The notes beneath the pieces were generated by a model that worked only from the letters and a program-made list of their open reading frames with translations, was not told the origin of the DNA and searched no databases. A program made the translations under genes and the position numbers. From an uncultured Pelagibacteraceae bacterium (GTDB taxonomy: Bacteria; Pseudomonadota; Alphaproteobacteria; Pelagibacterales; Pelagibacteraceae): a stretch of 36,107 nucleotides of DNA. The first letter of the stretch is position 1. Each line of letters starts with the position of its first letter. This document shows positions 16,937 through 25,326 of this stretch, one piece after another. The stretch lies in the NCBI GenBank assembly GCA_902514745.1, contig CABXRX010000007.1, positions 1-36,107 on the forward strand, in the 5' to 3' direction.

Positions 16937-17693
16937 TTATTCTGCTTTTAAAGCAATTTATCTTCATGAAATGGACAGATTTCGAAGAACTTTAATGCAA
17001 TCGTTACTTTCACCAGTTTTATCGACATCTCTTTATTTTATTGTATTTGGATCTGTTATTGGCGGGTATGTTGATATGATTGATGGTATTAGTTATGGTT
17101 CATACATAGTTCCAGGACTATTGATGTTAACATTATTAACTCAATCAATTACTAATACTTCTTTTGGAATATTTTTTCCTAAATTTAACGGTACAATTTA
17201 TGAAATTTTAGCTGCACCAATTTCAACACTAGAAATAGTATTAGCTTTTGTAGGTGCTGGAGCAACTAAAACATTAATTGTTTCAATAGTGATTTTTACG
17301 ACCGCAAATTTTTTTGTTGAAGTAGATGTTAAATATCCGCTTTTGGTGGTTTTTTTACTAATACTTGTTGCTTTTACTTTTGCATTGTTTGGTTTTTTAA
17401 TAGGATTAATGAGCTCTGATTTTGAGCAAATGTCTATCATACCAACATTAATTATTACACCGATGGTATTTTTAGGAGGAAGTCTTTATTCATTAGATAT
17501 GCTTCCATCTTTCTGGCAAACAGTCACATATTTTAATCCAGTAGTTTATTTAATTAACGGATTAAGGTTTGCTTTTTATGGTGTTTCTGACTTTAACATT
17601 TGGATAAGTATTAGCTCAATGGTAGCTTTTTTATTTATCTGTGTAGGAGCAGTTTCTGTACTATTAAAAAAGGGCTACAATATTAAATCTTAA
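16926..17693 (+). CDS. ABC-2 exporter permease, YadH-like
   Basis: 255-residue integral membrane protein with about six hydrophobic segments, partner of the ATPase it overlaps. The N-terminal amphipathic stretch ([19 protein letters not shown]), the YIVPGLLML block and the [17 protein letters not shown]...[16 protein letters not shown] signature match the ABC-2/YadH family. Its stop overlaps the stop of dmdA on the other strand by four bases, leaving no room for a terminator between them. Exported substrate unknown. Confidence 0.91.
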   Translation: MKFNYSAFKAIYLHEMDRFRRTLMQSLLSPVLSTSLYFIVFGSVIGGYVDMIDGISYGSYIVPGLLMLTLLTQSITNTSFGIFFPKFNGTIYEILAAPISTLEIVLAFVGAGATKTLIVSIVIFTTANFFVEVDVKYPLLVVFLLILVAFTFALFGFLIGLMSSDFEQMSIIPTLIITPMVFLGGSLYSLDMLPSFWQTVTYFNPVVYLINGLRFAFYGVSDFNIWISISSMVAFLFICVGAVSVLLKKGYNIKS

Positions 17694-18829
17694 GTACTTG
17701 CGATCTTTTTTTTAGGATCATAAAAAGGTTTTTCAACCACAACACAATCAAATTCACCTTCATTGGTAGATACTAAAAATTTATTTCCTAATTTAGACTG
17801 TTCAATAGAAACCATTGCTAGACCTATATTTTTTTTAAGTCTTGGTGAATAGACTGCAGACGTAACTTTCCCAATATTTTTATTATTTTTTTTTAGACTC
17901 CAAAAAGTTGTATTGGGTCCTTTTAAAGGTGTACAATTAATTTCAATACCAATTTGTTTTCTTTTTATTCCCTCATATTTAATTTTTTTTAATGCTTCTT
18001 TTCCAATAAAATTAATATTACTATCTAAGCTTACTAGACGATCCAATCCAAGTTCAAAAGGGTTTGTGTTAATATCTGCATCAGCATGATAAGAAAGCAT
18101 TCCACCTTCGATTCTTCTAATAGAAGAAGTATGACCTGGTTGTAAACCAAAATCCTTTCCAGCTATCATTATTTTTTCATATAGTTTATTTCCCTTAGAT
18201 CCTTCTCTTAGATATATTTCATAGCCAAGTTCACTTGACCAACCAGTTCTTGAAACAATCAAAGGTATACCATCTAAATTATATTCTCTAAGCCAGTAAT
18301 ATTTTAAATCTTTAATATCATCTCCAAAAAGTTTCTTCATTATTTCTCCTGATGTTGGTCCTTGAAGTTGTAATGGAGAAACATCTGGTTCTTTGATCTG
18401 AACATCTAAACCAGAATTAACAGCTACTCCTTGTGCCCATAAAAGGATATCACTGTCAGCAAGTGATAACCAAAAATGATTTTCAGCAAGTCTCAATAAA
18501 ACTGGATCATTTAATATACCGCCCTCATTATTTGTAATTAAAACATATTTGCATTGACCAATAGCTAGTTTTGAGAGGTCTCTTGGTGTAAGTAATTGGG
18601 TAAATCTGTATGCATCAGGTCCTGTAATTTCAACTTGTCTTTCAACAGCAACATCACAAAGAATAGCTTTTTCAATTAAGTTCCAAAAATTTTGTTCAGG
18701 GTCACCAAAATCCCTTGGTATGTACATGTGATTATAAACAGAAAAGCCAGTTGCTCCCCATTTTACAGTTGAATCAAAGAAAGGAGATTTTCTAATTTGT
18801 GTTCCAAAACCAAAGTTTTTGTTACTCAT
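17690..18829 (-). CDS. dmdA: Dimethylsulfoniopropionate demethylase
   Basis: 379-residue GcvT/aminomethyltransferase-fold protein. I recognise it as the SAR11-type DMSP demethylase, which moves a methyl group from DMSP to tetrahydrofolate and leaves 3-methylmercaptopropionate. The N-terminal blocks GFGTQIRKSPFFDSTVKWG and NHMYIPRDFGDPEQNFWNL, the LADSDILLWAQGVA stretch and the SIRRIEGGMLSYHADADI block are distinctive of DmdA rather than glycine-cleavage GcvT. No glycine-cleavage partners are nearby. DMSP is a major source of reduced sulfur for SAR11, which cannot reduce sulfate. It lies downstream of aceA but is separated from it by a terminator. Confidence 0.9.
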   Translation of the reverse strand: MSNKNFGFGTQIRKSPFFDSTVKWGATGFSVYNHMYIPRDFGDPEQNFWNLIEKAILCDVAVERQVEITGPDAYRFTQLLTPRDLSKLAIGQCKYVLITNNEGGILNDPVLLRLAENHFWLSLADSDILLWAQGVAVNSGLDVQIKEPDVSPLQLQGPTSGEIMKKLFGDDIKDLKYYWLREYNLDGIPLIVSRTGWSSELGYEIYLREGSKGNKLYEKIMIAGKDFGLQPGHTSSIRRIEGGMLSYHADADINTNPFELGLDRLVSLDSNINFIGKEALKKIKYEGIKRKQIGIEINCTPLKGPNTTFWSLKKNNKNIGKVTSAVYSPRLKKNIGLAMVSIEQSKLGNKFLVSTNEGEFDCVVVEKPFYDPKKKIAST

Positions 18830-18861
18830 TTTTGATCTTTATCAGTCCATTTTATTATGAT

Positions 18862-18892
18862 CAAATTAAAAAATAGCCCGGTTAAGGGCTAT
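18862..18892 (-). terminator. Intrinsic terminator of the aceA transcript
   Basis: Read on the minus strand: stem ATAGCCC (18886-18892) with GGGCTAT (18873-18879), a 6-base loop, then TTTTTTAATTT. It starts about 30 bases past the aceA stop and about 30 bases before the dmdA start codon. dmdA therefore probably has its own promoter in the same small gap. Confidence 0.85.
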
Positions 18893-18922
18893 CAAAAAAA
18901 ATAAGAGGGAATCTATTTTTAT

Positions 18923-20197
18923 TTAAAACTGTTCAGATTCAGTTGAACCTGCCATAGCTGTTGTTGAACTTTGTCCGCTACTAATAGTATTTGACACCGC
19001 ATCAAAATAAGAAGTTCCAACTTCTCTTTGATGTTTAACACTAGTATAACCATCTTTTTCTCTAGAAAATTCTTGTTGTTGAATTCTAGAGTAAGCAGCC
19101 ATGCCTTCTTTTTTATATTTTTCTGCAAGTTCAAATATAGCAATGTTTTGTGTGTGAAAACCAGCTAATGTAATAAATTGAAATTTATATCCCATTTTAG
19201 CAATTTCTTGTTGGAATGAAGCAATTTCTTCATCGCTCAAATGTTTTTTCCAATTAAAAGAAGGAGAACAATTGTATGCTAATAATTTACCTGGATATTT
19301 TTCATGTATTGCATCAGCAAACTTTTTAGCTTCTGCAAGATTTGGAGTTGCTGTTTCACACCAAATTAAATCAGCATAAGGTGCATAAGCAAGTCCTCTA
19401 GATATAGCTTGTTCAATACCATCCTTAACATAAAAGAAACCTTCAGGTGATCTTTCTCCAGTTAAAAATGGTTTATCATTTTCATCAAAATCATTTGTAA
19501 TTAATTTTGCAGCATTTGCATCAGTTCTTGCTAAAATAATTAATGGCACTTCAGCAATATCTGCTGCCAATCTAGCTGATTTTAAGTTTTTAACCATTGT
19601 ACCAGTTGGTACCAAAACTTTTCCACCCATGTGACCACACTTTTTCTCACTAGCTAATTGATCCTCAAAGTGAACTCCAGCAGCACCAGCTCTAATAAAT
19701 TTTTTTGTTAATTCAAATACGTTTAATGGACCACCAAAACCTGCTTCACCATCCGCTATTATCGGCAACATGTAGTCAACAGCATCTTCTTTTTTCATAT
19801 CACCATCTTGAATTTCCATATGTTGTATTTGATCAGCTCTTACTAAAGAATTATTCATTGTTTCAACTAACTTTGGAGCACTATCGTAAGGATATAAAGA
19901 TTGATCTGGATACATTTCACCAGCAGTGTTTGCATCTGCAGCTACTTGCCATCCACTTAGATAGATCGCTCTTAGACCTGCTTTAGCGTGTTGTACAGCT
20001 TGGTTACCTGATAACGAACCAAGTGTATTTACATAAGCTTCAGTATTTAATAATTTCCAAAGCTTTTGAGATTGATTTTTACATAATGAATATTCAATTT
20101 TTATCGACCCTCTTAATCGTTCAACTTCTTCATCAGTATAGTCACGTTTTATTCCAGCAAATCTTTTTAGATCGTATGAGATATTTTCTGCACTCAT
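18923..20197 (-). CDS. aceA: Isocitrate lyase
   Basis: 424-residue glyoxylate-shunt enzyme that splits isocitrate into succinate and glyoxylate. The catalytic block KKCGHMGGK has Cys187 and His189. The metal region [10 protein letters not shown] (Asp149), [10 protein letters not shown] and [10 protein letters not shown] are also standard. The C-terminal lid ...[14 protein letters not shown] is complete. AAGGA sits upstream of the ATG. The neighbouring divergent regulator is of the RamB/ScfR type that controls glyoxylate-shunt genes in other bacteria. Bypassing the two CO2-losing steps fits growth on C2 units from fatty acids or glycolate. Confidence 0.97.
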   Translation of the reverse strand: MSAENISYDLKRFAGIKRDYTDEEVERLRGSIKIEYSLCKNQSQKLWKLLNTEAYVNTLGSLSGNQAVQHAKAGLRAIYLSGWQVAADANTAGEMYPDQSLYPYDSAPKLVETMNNSLVRADQIQHMEIQDGDMKKEDAVDYMLPIIADGEAGFGGPLNVFELTKKFIRAGAAGVHFEDQLASEKKCGHMGGKVLVPTGTMVKNLKSARLAADIAEVPLIILARTDANAAKLITNDFDENDKPFLTGERSPEGFFYVKDGIEQAISRGLAYAPYADLIWCETATPNLAEAKKFADAIHEKYPGKLLAYNCSPSFNWKKHLSDEEIASFQQEIAKMGYKFQFITLAGFHTQNIAIFELAEKYKKEGMAAYSRIQQQEFSREKDGYTSVKHQREVGTSYFDAVSNTISSGQSSTTAMAGSTESEQF

Positions 20198-20253
20198 TAT
20201 TGTTTATCCTTCGATGTTAGTTATTTTTAGAAAATTGAATTAGTGAAAATGGA

Positions 20254-20415
20254 TTAGCTATTATCGTCTAAAGACTTAATAAGATCATTCATTCCACTTG
20301 AACCCCAATCACAATGATCATCTCTCATGTAGATACCTCTACTGTTATGTTGATCAAAATCTTCTTTTTTAATGATTTGAGCTTCATTTTCTGTGTTTTT
20401 TAAATTTTTGTTCAT
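20254..20415 (-). CDS. Small ORF upstream of aceA (53 codons), unknown
   Basis: Begins MNKNLKNTENEAQII and ends ...MNDLIKSLDDNS; a central stretch reads YMRDDHCDWGSSG. It is charged, with one Cys and no membrane segment or signal peptide. I do not recognise it. The ORF fills most of the 335-base gap between aceA and the divergent regulator and lies 56 bases ahead of aceA on the same strand, so it would be in the aceA mRNA. No good Shine-Dalgarno is seen. Amino-acid composition looks like a real protein, but coding status is unproven. It could be a leader or a small accessory protein. Confidence 0.5.
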   Translation of the reverse strand: MNKNLKNTENEAQIIKKEDFDQHNSRGIYMRDDHCDWGSSGMNDLIKSLDDNS

Positions 20416-20428
20416 AAAGAGCTTTTAA

Positions 20429-20519
20429 TTTACAATATTTACAAAATCTATTAAAAACTGCTTATTTGCTTGTAAATTGAGTTAATTTTTTGTAAATTAA
20501 AATTTACAAAATTTACAAA
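20429..20519. promoter_or_regulatory. Array of TTTACAAA/TTTGTAAA half-sites between aceA and its putative regulator
   Basis: Six near-identical octamers: TTTACAAT 20429-20436, TTTACAAA 20438-20445, TTGTAAAT 20470-20477, TTTGTAAA 20489-20496, TTTACAAA 20503-20510 and TTTACAAA 20512-20519. The fourth and fifth make a perfect 22-bp palindrome (20489-20510, arms TTTGTAAATT). Two pairs are direct repeats 9 bases apart. The array ends 13 bases before the regulator ATG. RamB-type regulators bind TTTGCAAA-like sites, so these are likely operators for autoregulation and aceA control; the match is inferred. Confidence 0.7.
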
Positions 20520-20532
20520 AAACTGAAAATTT

Positions 20533-22227
20533 ATGCAAATAAACAAGCAAATAGGTGAAAAAATTAAAATTTTTAGAAAAGAATTAGGTCTTAGAGCCAA
20601 TAAGCTCTCAGAGCTTTTATCAATATCTCCAAGTTATTTAAATCTAATTGAAAACGGAAAAAGAAATATAGATGCAGATTTACTATTAAAAATTTGTCAA
20701 GAACTTAGAATAGAACTTTCCGATCTTAAAAATGATTCAAATGTTAATCTAGAAAACTCTAAAATTGCAATTTCAAAATTTGTTAAAGATAATAAATTTA
20801 AAAAACTAGATCTAAAAATTGGCCCAAAGATAAAAGCCTTTAGAAGACAATTAGGCATTCAAGCAAATAAATTTTCTGAAAAAGTTGGTATATCTCCAAC
20901 TTATTTAAATTTAATAGAGGGTGGAAAAAGGAAAATTGATGGAGATCTTTTAATTAAGATTAGTAAAGAATTGAGAGTGGAATTATCTGATCTAACAAGC
21001 AAAAGTGATATAAATTTAGAAAATGATATATCAGAACTTTTAGATGACCAATTGTTTGAAGATTTAGACATTCTTGGTCCAGAAGTTAAGGATTTAGTTA
21101 GTACAAACCCTAAAATTGCTAGAGCTTTAATAAAATTAGGAGATAACTTTAAACAAAAAGATCATGAAATAGTAAACAAAGTTGAAAATATTTCTAGTAA
21201 AATTATTGATAGTAGAAAAACTTCTTTTCCAGGAGAGGTAATTTCAGATTTTTTACAAGAAAATAAAAATTATTTTCCAAAGTTAGAAAAGTTTGCAAAT
21301 GATATTTTTGACAAAGTGCAAAAAAATAAAAGAACTAGATATATTGCTTTGTGTGATTATTTAAAAAAAAAGTATTCCATTACAGTTAAAGATATTATTC
21401 CAGAAGAAGGCAAACCATTTTCAAAAATTTATAACAAATCTACAAAAGAACTTCTATTAAGTGATTATAATTCTCTAGAAACTAAAAAATTACATGCTGC
21501 TGCACAAATTGCCCAAGAAGGAGCAATAGATATTATATCAGAATATTTATCAAAATTTAACTTTCCTTCCAATGAATCAAAAAGATTAACTCAGGTTGCA
21601 CTATTAAATTATTGTGGTGCAGCAATTTTGATGCCGTATAAACTTTTTCATACGGAGTGTAAGAAATTAAAATATGATTTAGAACTTTTGCAAAATACTT
21701 TTGCAACTTCTTTTGAACAAGTTGCTCATAGAGTTACTTGTTTGCAAGATCCAGAGCTTCCAGGAATACCATTTCATATGTTAAGGACTGATATTGCTGG
21801 AAATATATCAAAAAGATTTTCTTTATCTGGAATTGAGATACCAAGATATGGAGGTGCATGCCCAAGATGGAATGTTTATTCTGCTTTCACAAGACCTGGG
21901 GTCATCCAAGCAGCTGTAAGTAAAATGACTAATGGTGAGAAGTATGTATGTATTGCAAGAACTGTTGAAAAGGGGGTAGGTAGATTTGGACAATCGAAAA
22001 GCATACTATCAATTGGACTTGGTTGTGAGGCTAAATATGCAAAGGAATTTGTTTATACTGAAAATCTAGATATTTCGGACAAAAAAACAGAAATACCCAT
22101 AGGTGTTTCTTGTAGGACCTGTGATAGATTAGATTGTTCTCAGAGAGCGTTCCCACCTCTACATAAAAAATTTGATGTTGATATTAATACGAGAGGTGTA
22201 TCTGTTTATGTTAACGATAATAATTAA
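20533..22227 (+). CDS. RamB/ScfR-like short-chain-acyl regulator with tandem duplicated HTH
   Basis: 564-residue cytosolic transcription regulator. HTH_XRE domain 1 spans ~7-65 and a second copy ~96-154; I count 46 identities over 69 aligned residues at an offset of 89. Next comes an IrrE/ImmA-like region around 230-370 with a degenerate active site (HAAAQ at 321-325 rather than HExxH). Last is a DUF2083-type C-terminal domain with the Cys cluster GVSCRTCDRLDC (Cys527, 530, 535). Relatives such as RamB and MccR have one HTH and are ~470 residues, so the extra copy explains the length. Divergence from aceA and the shared operator array suggest it controls the glyoxylate shunt. Confidence 0.9.
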   Translation: MQINKQIGEKIKIFRKELGLRANKLSELLSISPSYLNLIENGKRNIDADLLLKICQELRIELSDLKNDSNVNLENSKIAISKFVKDNKFKKLDLKIGPKIKAFRRQLGIQANKFSEKVGISPTYLNLIEGGKRKIDGDLLIKISKELRVELSDLTSKSDINLENDISELLDDQLFEDLDILGPEVKDLVSTNPKIARALIKLGDNFKQKDHEIVNKVENISSKIIDSRKTSFPGEVISDFLQENKNYFPKLEKFANDIFDKVQKNKRTRYIALCDYLKKKYSITVKDIIPEEGKPFSKIYNKSTKELLLSDYNSLETKKLHAAAQIAQEGAIDIISEYLSKFNFPSNESKRLTQVALLNYCGAAILMPYKLFHTECKKLKYDLELLQNTFATSFEQVAHRVTCLQDPELPGIPFHMLRTDIAGNISKRFSLSGIEIPRYGGACPRWNVYSAFTRPGVIQAAVSKMTNGEKYVCIARTVEKGVGRFGQSKSILSIGLGCEAKYAKEFVYTENLDISDKKTEIPIGVSCRTCDRLDCSQRAFPPLHKKFDVDINTRGVSVYVNDNN

Positions 22228-22241
22228 AAAAAATAATAAAT

Positions 22242-22406
22242 ATGATTAAATTTATCATTCCAGCAATAATAGTTTTTTTAATTGTTGTTTTTTGGGAAAA
22301 AATTACTGGATATTTCCTAAAAAAATTTAATATTAGACTGAACTACATAGTTATTTGTTTAATTGTAGCTGTCATTGCTGTTATTCTACTACTTCTTAAT
22401 TATTAA
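22242..22406 (+). CDS. Small two-helix membrane protein (54 aa)
   Basis: The ORF starts MIKFIIPAIIVFLIVVFWEK and ends ...VILLLLNY. It has two hydrophobic segments (about 3-17 and 35-52) joined by a basic loop (KKFNIR), so it would sit in the inner membrane as a hairpin. It fills the gap between the regulator (stop 22227) and the TSUP permease (ATG 22421). AATAATAAAT before the ATG is not a convincing ribosome site. The family is not recognised. Confidence 0.6.
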   Translation: MIKFIIPAIIVFLIVVFWEKITGYFLKKFNIRLNYIVICLIVAVIAVILLLLNY

Positions 22407-22420
22407 ATTCATCAAAATAA

Positions 22421-23176
22421 ATGGAAATAAATTTATTATTCTTTTTATCTGTAGTTCCAGCAATTGTGCTTTATGGTATAGCTAAATCAGGATTGGGTGG
22501 ATCTATATCATTAATTTCAGTTCCTTTAATGACATTAGTGATGCCTTTAAGTCAAGCATTAGCAATTATATTGCCGATTTTAATATTTTCAGACATTGTT
22601 GCAGTATACAGATTTAGAAAAGATTTTGATTTAAGTACGTTAAAATTAATAGTTCCTTTTGCAGGGATTGGAATTTTTGTAGGATCTTTTACTTTTTCAT
22701 ATTTATCAGAAGATATATTAAAATTTATTGTCGGTATAATGGGATTTCTTTTTACCATTCATTATTTTTTCCTTAAAAAAAATAAAGAAGAAAAATCTAA
22801 AAAAAATATTCTTAAAGGTAGTGTATGTTCAACTATCGCAGGGTTTACAAGTTTTTGTGTGCATGCAGGTGGAACACCAACAAGTATTTATTTATTACCC
22901 CTAAGACTTAAAAAAGAAATATATGTTGGAACAAGAGTTATTTTTTTTACATTTGTTAATTTAATAAAACTTCCATTTTATATTCATTTATCAATGATGA
23001 ATTTTCAAACATTTAAACAATCAATTATACTTTTGCCCTTAGCAATTATAGGAATATATATTGGCTACAGAATTCTAAAAATAATAAATGAAAAATTATT
23101 TTATAATATAATTTATATATTAATTTTATTTTCTAGCTCAAAATTAATTTTTGATTACTCAAGTAAATTTATGTGA
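22421..23176 (+). CDS. TSUP (TauE/SafE) family permease
   Basis: 251-residue integral membrane protein with seven to eight hydrophobic helices arranged as two related halves, each with a glycine-rich start (GIAKSGLGGSISLISVPLM near the N-terminus; STIAGFTSFCVHAGGTP mid-protein). This is the normal layout of 4-toluene sulfonate/sulfite exporter-type permeases. Family cargo includes sulfite, sulfoacetate, taurine-derived sulfonates and other small anions. dmdA 3.6 kb away makes an organosulfur link tempting, but nothing in the immediate context proves it. Confidence 0.85.
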   Translation: MEINLLFFLSVVPAIVLYGIAKSGLGGSISLISVPLMTLVMPLSQALAIILPILIFSDIVAVYRFRKDFDLSTLKLIVPFAGIGIFVGSFTFSYLSEDILKFIVGIMGFLFTIHYFFLKKNKEEKSKKNILKGSVCSTIAGFTSFCVHAGGTPTSIYLLPLRLKKEIYVGTRVIFFTFVNLIKLPFYIHLSMMNFQTFKQSIILLPLAIIGIYIGYRILKIINEKLFYNIIYILILFSSSKLIFDYSSKFM

Positions 23177-23224
23177 CAATTTTTTAATTTAATAAACATT
23201 AAATATAGATAATATTTTAATTTC

Positions 23225-23791
23225 ATGATCAAAATTTTAGATAAAATATTTAAGCCTAGAATAAAAGCTCGGATAAGAAAAAATAAACAAATATTAAATA
23301 AAAATATCGATAATTTTTTTGGCTGGGTAAAAGGTGCGAAACTTGTTGAACTTAAAGAGTGTAATACAGATGAAGATCCAGTAAGACCTGAACTAGATAA
23401 TGAATTTAGAACTGGATATGGCCGTAAAATTTATGGAGTTAAATATCAAGGAGAAATACATGCTGTTATGTGTTTTGCTTATACAAATATAATTCCAAAG
23501 ACTGTCGAAGAACTTGAAAAATTAAGCACGGATGCTTTTTTACAAAGTGCGATGAGAGATCAAAGTGGAGGTCAAATAGCAATTGCTTATACAGTTTGGT
23601 CAAAGAAAAAAGGTGGTGGTAAGTTAATAGTTAAAGAAGTATTTAAAAAAATTAAAAAATCAAATCATTTAAATAGATTGGTTACACTTTCACCATTAAC
23701 TGATATGGCAACAAAATTTCATACTAGAAATGGTGCTAAATTAGTTCAAAAAAATGAAAATACTCAAAATTTTGAATATAAAGTTATCTAA
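23225..23791 (+). CDS. GNAT-like acyltransferase-fold protein
   Basis: 188-residue cytosolic protein. The C-terminal half looks like a GNAT core: a strand IAIAYTVWSKKKGGGKLIVKEV followed by helix, then RLVTLSPLTDMATKFHTRNGAKLV. The first part is reminiscent of the acetyl-CoA pyrophosphate loop (Q/RxxGxG/A) with KKGGGK in its place. The VTLSPL block also recalls malonyl-CoA decarboxylase, whose catalytic domain is a GNAT relative. I cannot name a substrate. The basic N-terminus (KPRIKARIRKNKQ) is unusual. It lies 4 bases from the SOUL gene. Confidence 0.6.
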   Translation: MIKILDKIFKPRIKARIRKNKQILNKNIDNFFGWVKGAKLVELKECNTDEDPVRPELDNEFRTGYGRKIYGVKYQGEIHAVMCFAYTNIIPKTVEELEKLSTDAFLQSAMRDQSGGQIAIAYTVWSKKKGGGKLIVKEVFKKIKKSNHLNRLVTLSPLTDMATKFHTRNGAKLVQKNENTQNFEYKVI

Positions 23792-23795
23792 ATTT

Positions 23796-24359
23796 ATGAA
23801 ATTTTTTAAATTAAAAATTCTAATACTTTGTACATTGATCTTTTTACCTTATTCTGCATCAATGGCATATGAAGAACCAAATTATGAAGTTATAAAAAAA
23901 AATGAAATTTATGAAATAAGAAAGTATTTTGATCGTTTAGCTGTAGAAACTATAGATACAGGGTCTGAAAATAATTTTAGAAAATTATTTAATTATATAT
24001 CTGGAAGAAATGAGGATAATGAGAAAATCAAAATGACCACACCCGTTACTCAATTTGAAAAAGATGGTAATATGAGTATGCAATTTTATCTTCCTTCAAA
24101 ATTTAATTCAAAAAATGCCCCAAAACCAACCAAAGAAAATGTTAAAATTGTAAATATTGAAGGAGGTTATTACGCTGTAATTAGATATTCAGGAAGAGCA
24201 AATGATAAAAATTTTTTTAAACATATAGACATTTTAGAACAAGAATTAAAATCTAATAACATTTTAACTTTAGGTCCTCCTATAAGAGCAACTTACGATA
24301 GCCCTTTTACATTGCCAATGAATAGAAGAAACGAAGTAATGTATAAAATTGAGTATTGA
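23796..24359 (+). CDS. Exported SOUL-family heme-binding protein
   Basis: 187 residues from ATG 23796; a longer in-frame start at 23754 would overlap the upstream gene and place 14 residues before the signal peptide. The signal sequence ends ...SASMA|YEEP, so the protein is periplasmic. The SOUL domain shows NYEVIKKNEIYEIRKY, the block KIKMTTPVTQF (the KI-MTxPV motif), and the C-terminal LGPPIRATYDSPFT...RRNEVMYKI. SOUL proteins bind heme or other tetrapyrroles weakly; a scavenging or storage role is inferred. Confidence 0.9.
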   Translation: MKFFKLKILILCTLIFLPYSASMAYEEPNYEVIKKNEIYEIRKYFDRLAVETIDTGSENNFRKLFNYISGRNEDNEKIKMTTPVTQFEKDGNMSMQFYLPSKFNSKNAPKPTKENVKIVNIEGGYYAVIRYSGRANDKNFFKHIDILEQELKSNNILTLGPPIRATYDSPFTLPMNRRNEVMYKIEY

Positions 24360-24389
24360 TTCTAGTAACTAAATTGAATCTTCTTTAAA

Positions 24390-25247
24390 TTATTTTTTAT
24401 TAATTAATTCACTAATAAAATTTTCACCATAACCATCATCAACAGCTTTTTGGAAATAATTTTTATTATCTTCTGCAATTTTTTCAGCTTCAGGAAAATC
24501 TTTTAACAAATCTTGAATATAAGTTAAATCTTTGACAGAATTAGTCGCTGTAAATTTAAATCCTGTAAAATCACCTTTTAAAAGAGAGTCAAAAATTCTA
24601 TTAAGAGCAGCTGAATTTCCAGAACCAAGTTTAGCAACATCAAACAACTTTTGTAAATCCAAGTTAAATTCTTTAGCTGCTTTTGCCATATGATTAATTA
24701 ATGCAGCATTCCCTAATGATAAAAAATTGTTTAATAGCTTTGATTTTGCTCCCATTCCAACTGGCCCAAAATGAAAATAATTTTTACAAAATAATTTTAA
24801 AATAGGTTCGGCTAATTTAAAATTATCATTAGTTGCTCCAACTATACCTCCCAAAACTCCCTCTTCCGCTTGAACCGGTCCGCCCATTACAGGACATTCA
24901 ATGTACTTAATTTTATTAGATTGATAAATTTTTTCTGTTTCAATTGATCCAGTTTTATTGTGGGTTGTGATATCAATTATTAAGGTTTTTTCATCTAAAA
25001 TTTTATTGAGTTTTAAAGCAATTTCTTTAGCGATAGGTGTATTAGTTACGCACTTGACTAAAACATTTAATTTTTTTTCTTGAAATTCTTCAAAAATTTT
25101 TACTTCTAATGCGCCTTCACCTACAATTTTTTCTATCGGTTTTCTATTTTTGTTAGCAATTACAAATAAGTTGTTACCTTTATTTAAAATATTTTTAGCT
25201 ATTCCATAGCCCATGTATCCAACACCAACAAAACCAATATTGTTCAT
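24390..25247 (-). CDS. 3-hydroxyisobutyrate dehydrogenase-family oxidoreductase
   Basis: 285-residue NAD(P)-dependent beta-hydroxyacid dehydrogenase, a paralogue of the one in the sugar-acid cluster. Motifs are GVGYMG (8-13), ECPVMGGPVQAEEG (117-130) and the catalytic lysine in GMGAKSKLLNN (Lys170). Its sequence is divergent from the first copy in the substrate loop, which argues for a different substrate. It is 79 bases downstream of the GBBH-like dioxygenase on the same strand, with a weak 8-bp inverted repeat in the gap. Semialdehyde or hydroxy acid reduction is the family role. Confidence 0.85.
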   Translation of the reverse strand: MNNIGFVGVGYMGYGIAKNILNKGNNLFVIANKNRKPIEKIVGEGALEVKIFEEFQEKKLNVLVKCVTNTPIAKEIALKLNKILDEKTLIIDITTHNKTGSIETEKIYQSNKIKYIECPVMGGPVQAEEGVLGGIVGATNDNFKLAEPILKLFCKNYFHFGPVGMGAKSKLLNNFLSLGNAALINHMAKAAKEFNLDLQKLFDVAKLGSGNSAALNRIFDSLLKGDFTGFKFTATNSVKDLTYIQDLLKDFPEAEKIAEDNKNYFQKAVDDGYGENFISELINKK

Positions 25248-25326
25248 AATATAAAGTTTACATGATAATTGTATATCTATAAAGTTTATTTATAGAATAT
25301 TAGTTAACTATTATTAAAAAAAATAA

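Noticed and set aside
17690..18829. Reading dmdA as glycine-cleavage T protein (gcvT)
   Set aside because: The fold is the same, but distinctive DmdA blocks are present and no gcvH/gcvP genes are nearby.
18923..19143. 74-codon frame overlapping the 3' end of aceA on the same strand
   Set aside because: Alternative frame of the aceA C-terminus; the isocitrate lyase frame is complete with the right C-terminal lid, so this is not a frameshift remnant.
19705..20220. Open frames on the plus strand inside aceA
   Set aside because: They are antisense shadows of a strongly conserved gene and have no ribosome site or recognisable domain.
20198..20253. Possible glycine or other metabolite riboswitch ahead of aceA
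   Set aside because: SAR11 carries a glycine riboswitch on malate synthase, so I looked here. The 56 bases show only a ribosome site and no conserved aptamer strings or tandem GG-rich stems.
25276..25296. Inverted repeat TCTATAAA/TTTATAGA between the dehydrogenase and dioxygenase genes
   Set aside because: An 8-bp A+T-only stem with no T-tract on either strand. Such repeats arise often by chance at this base composition, so I do not call it a terminator or operator.
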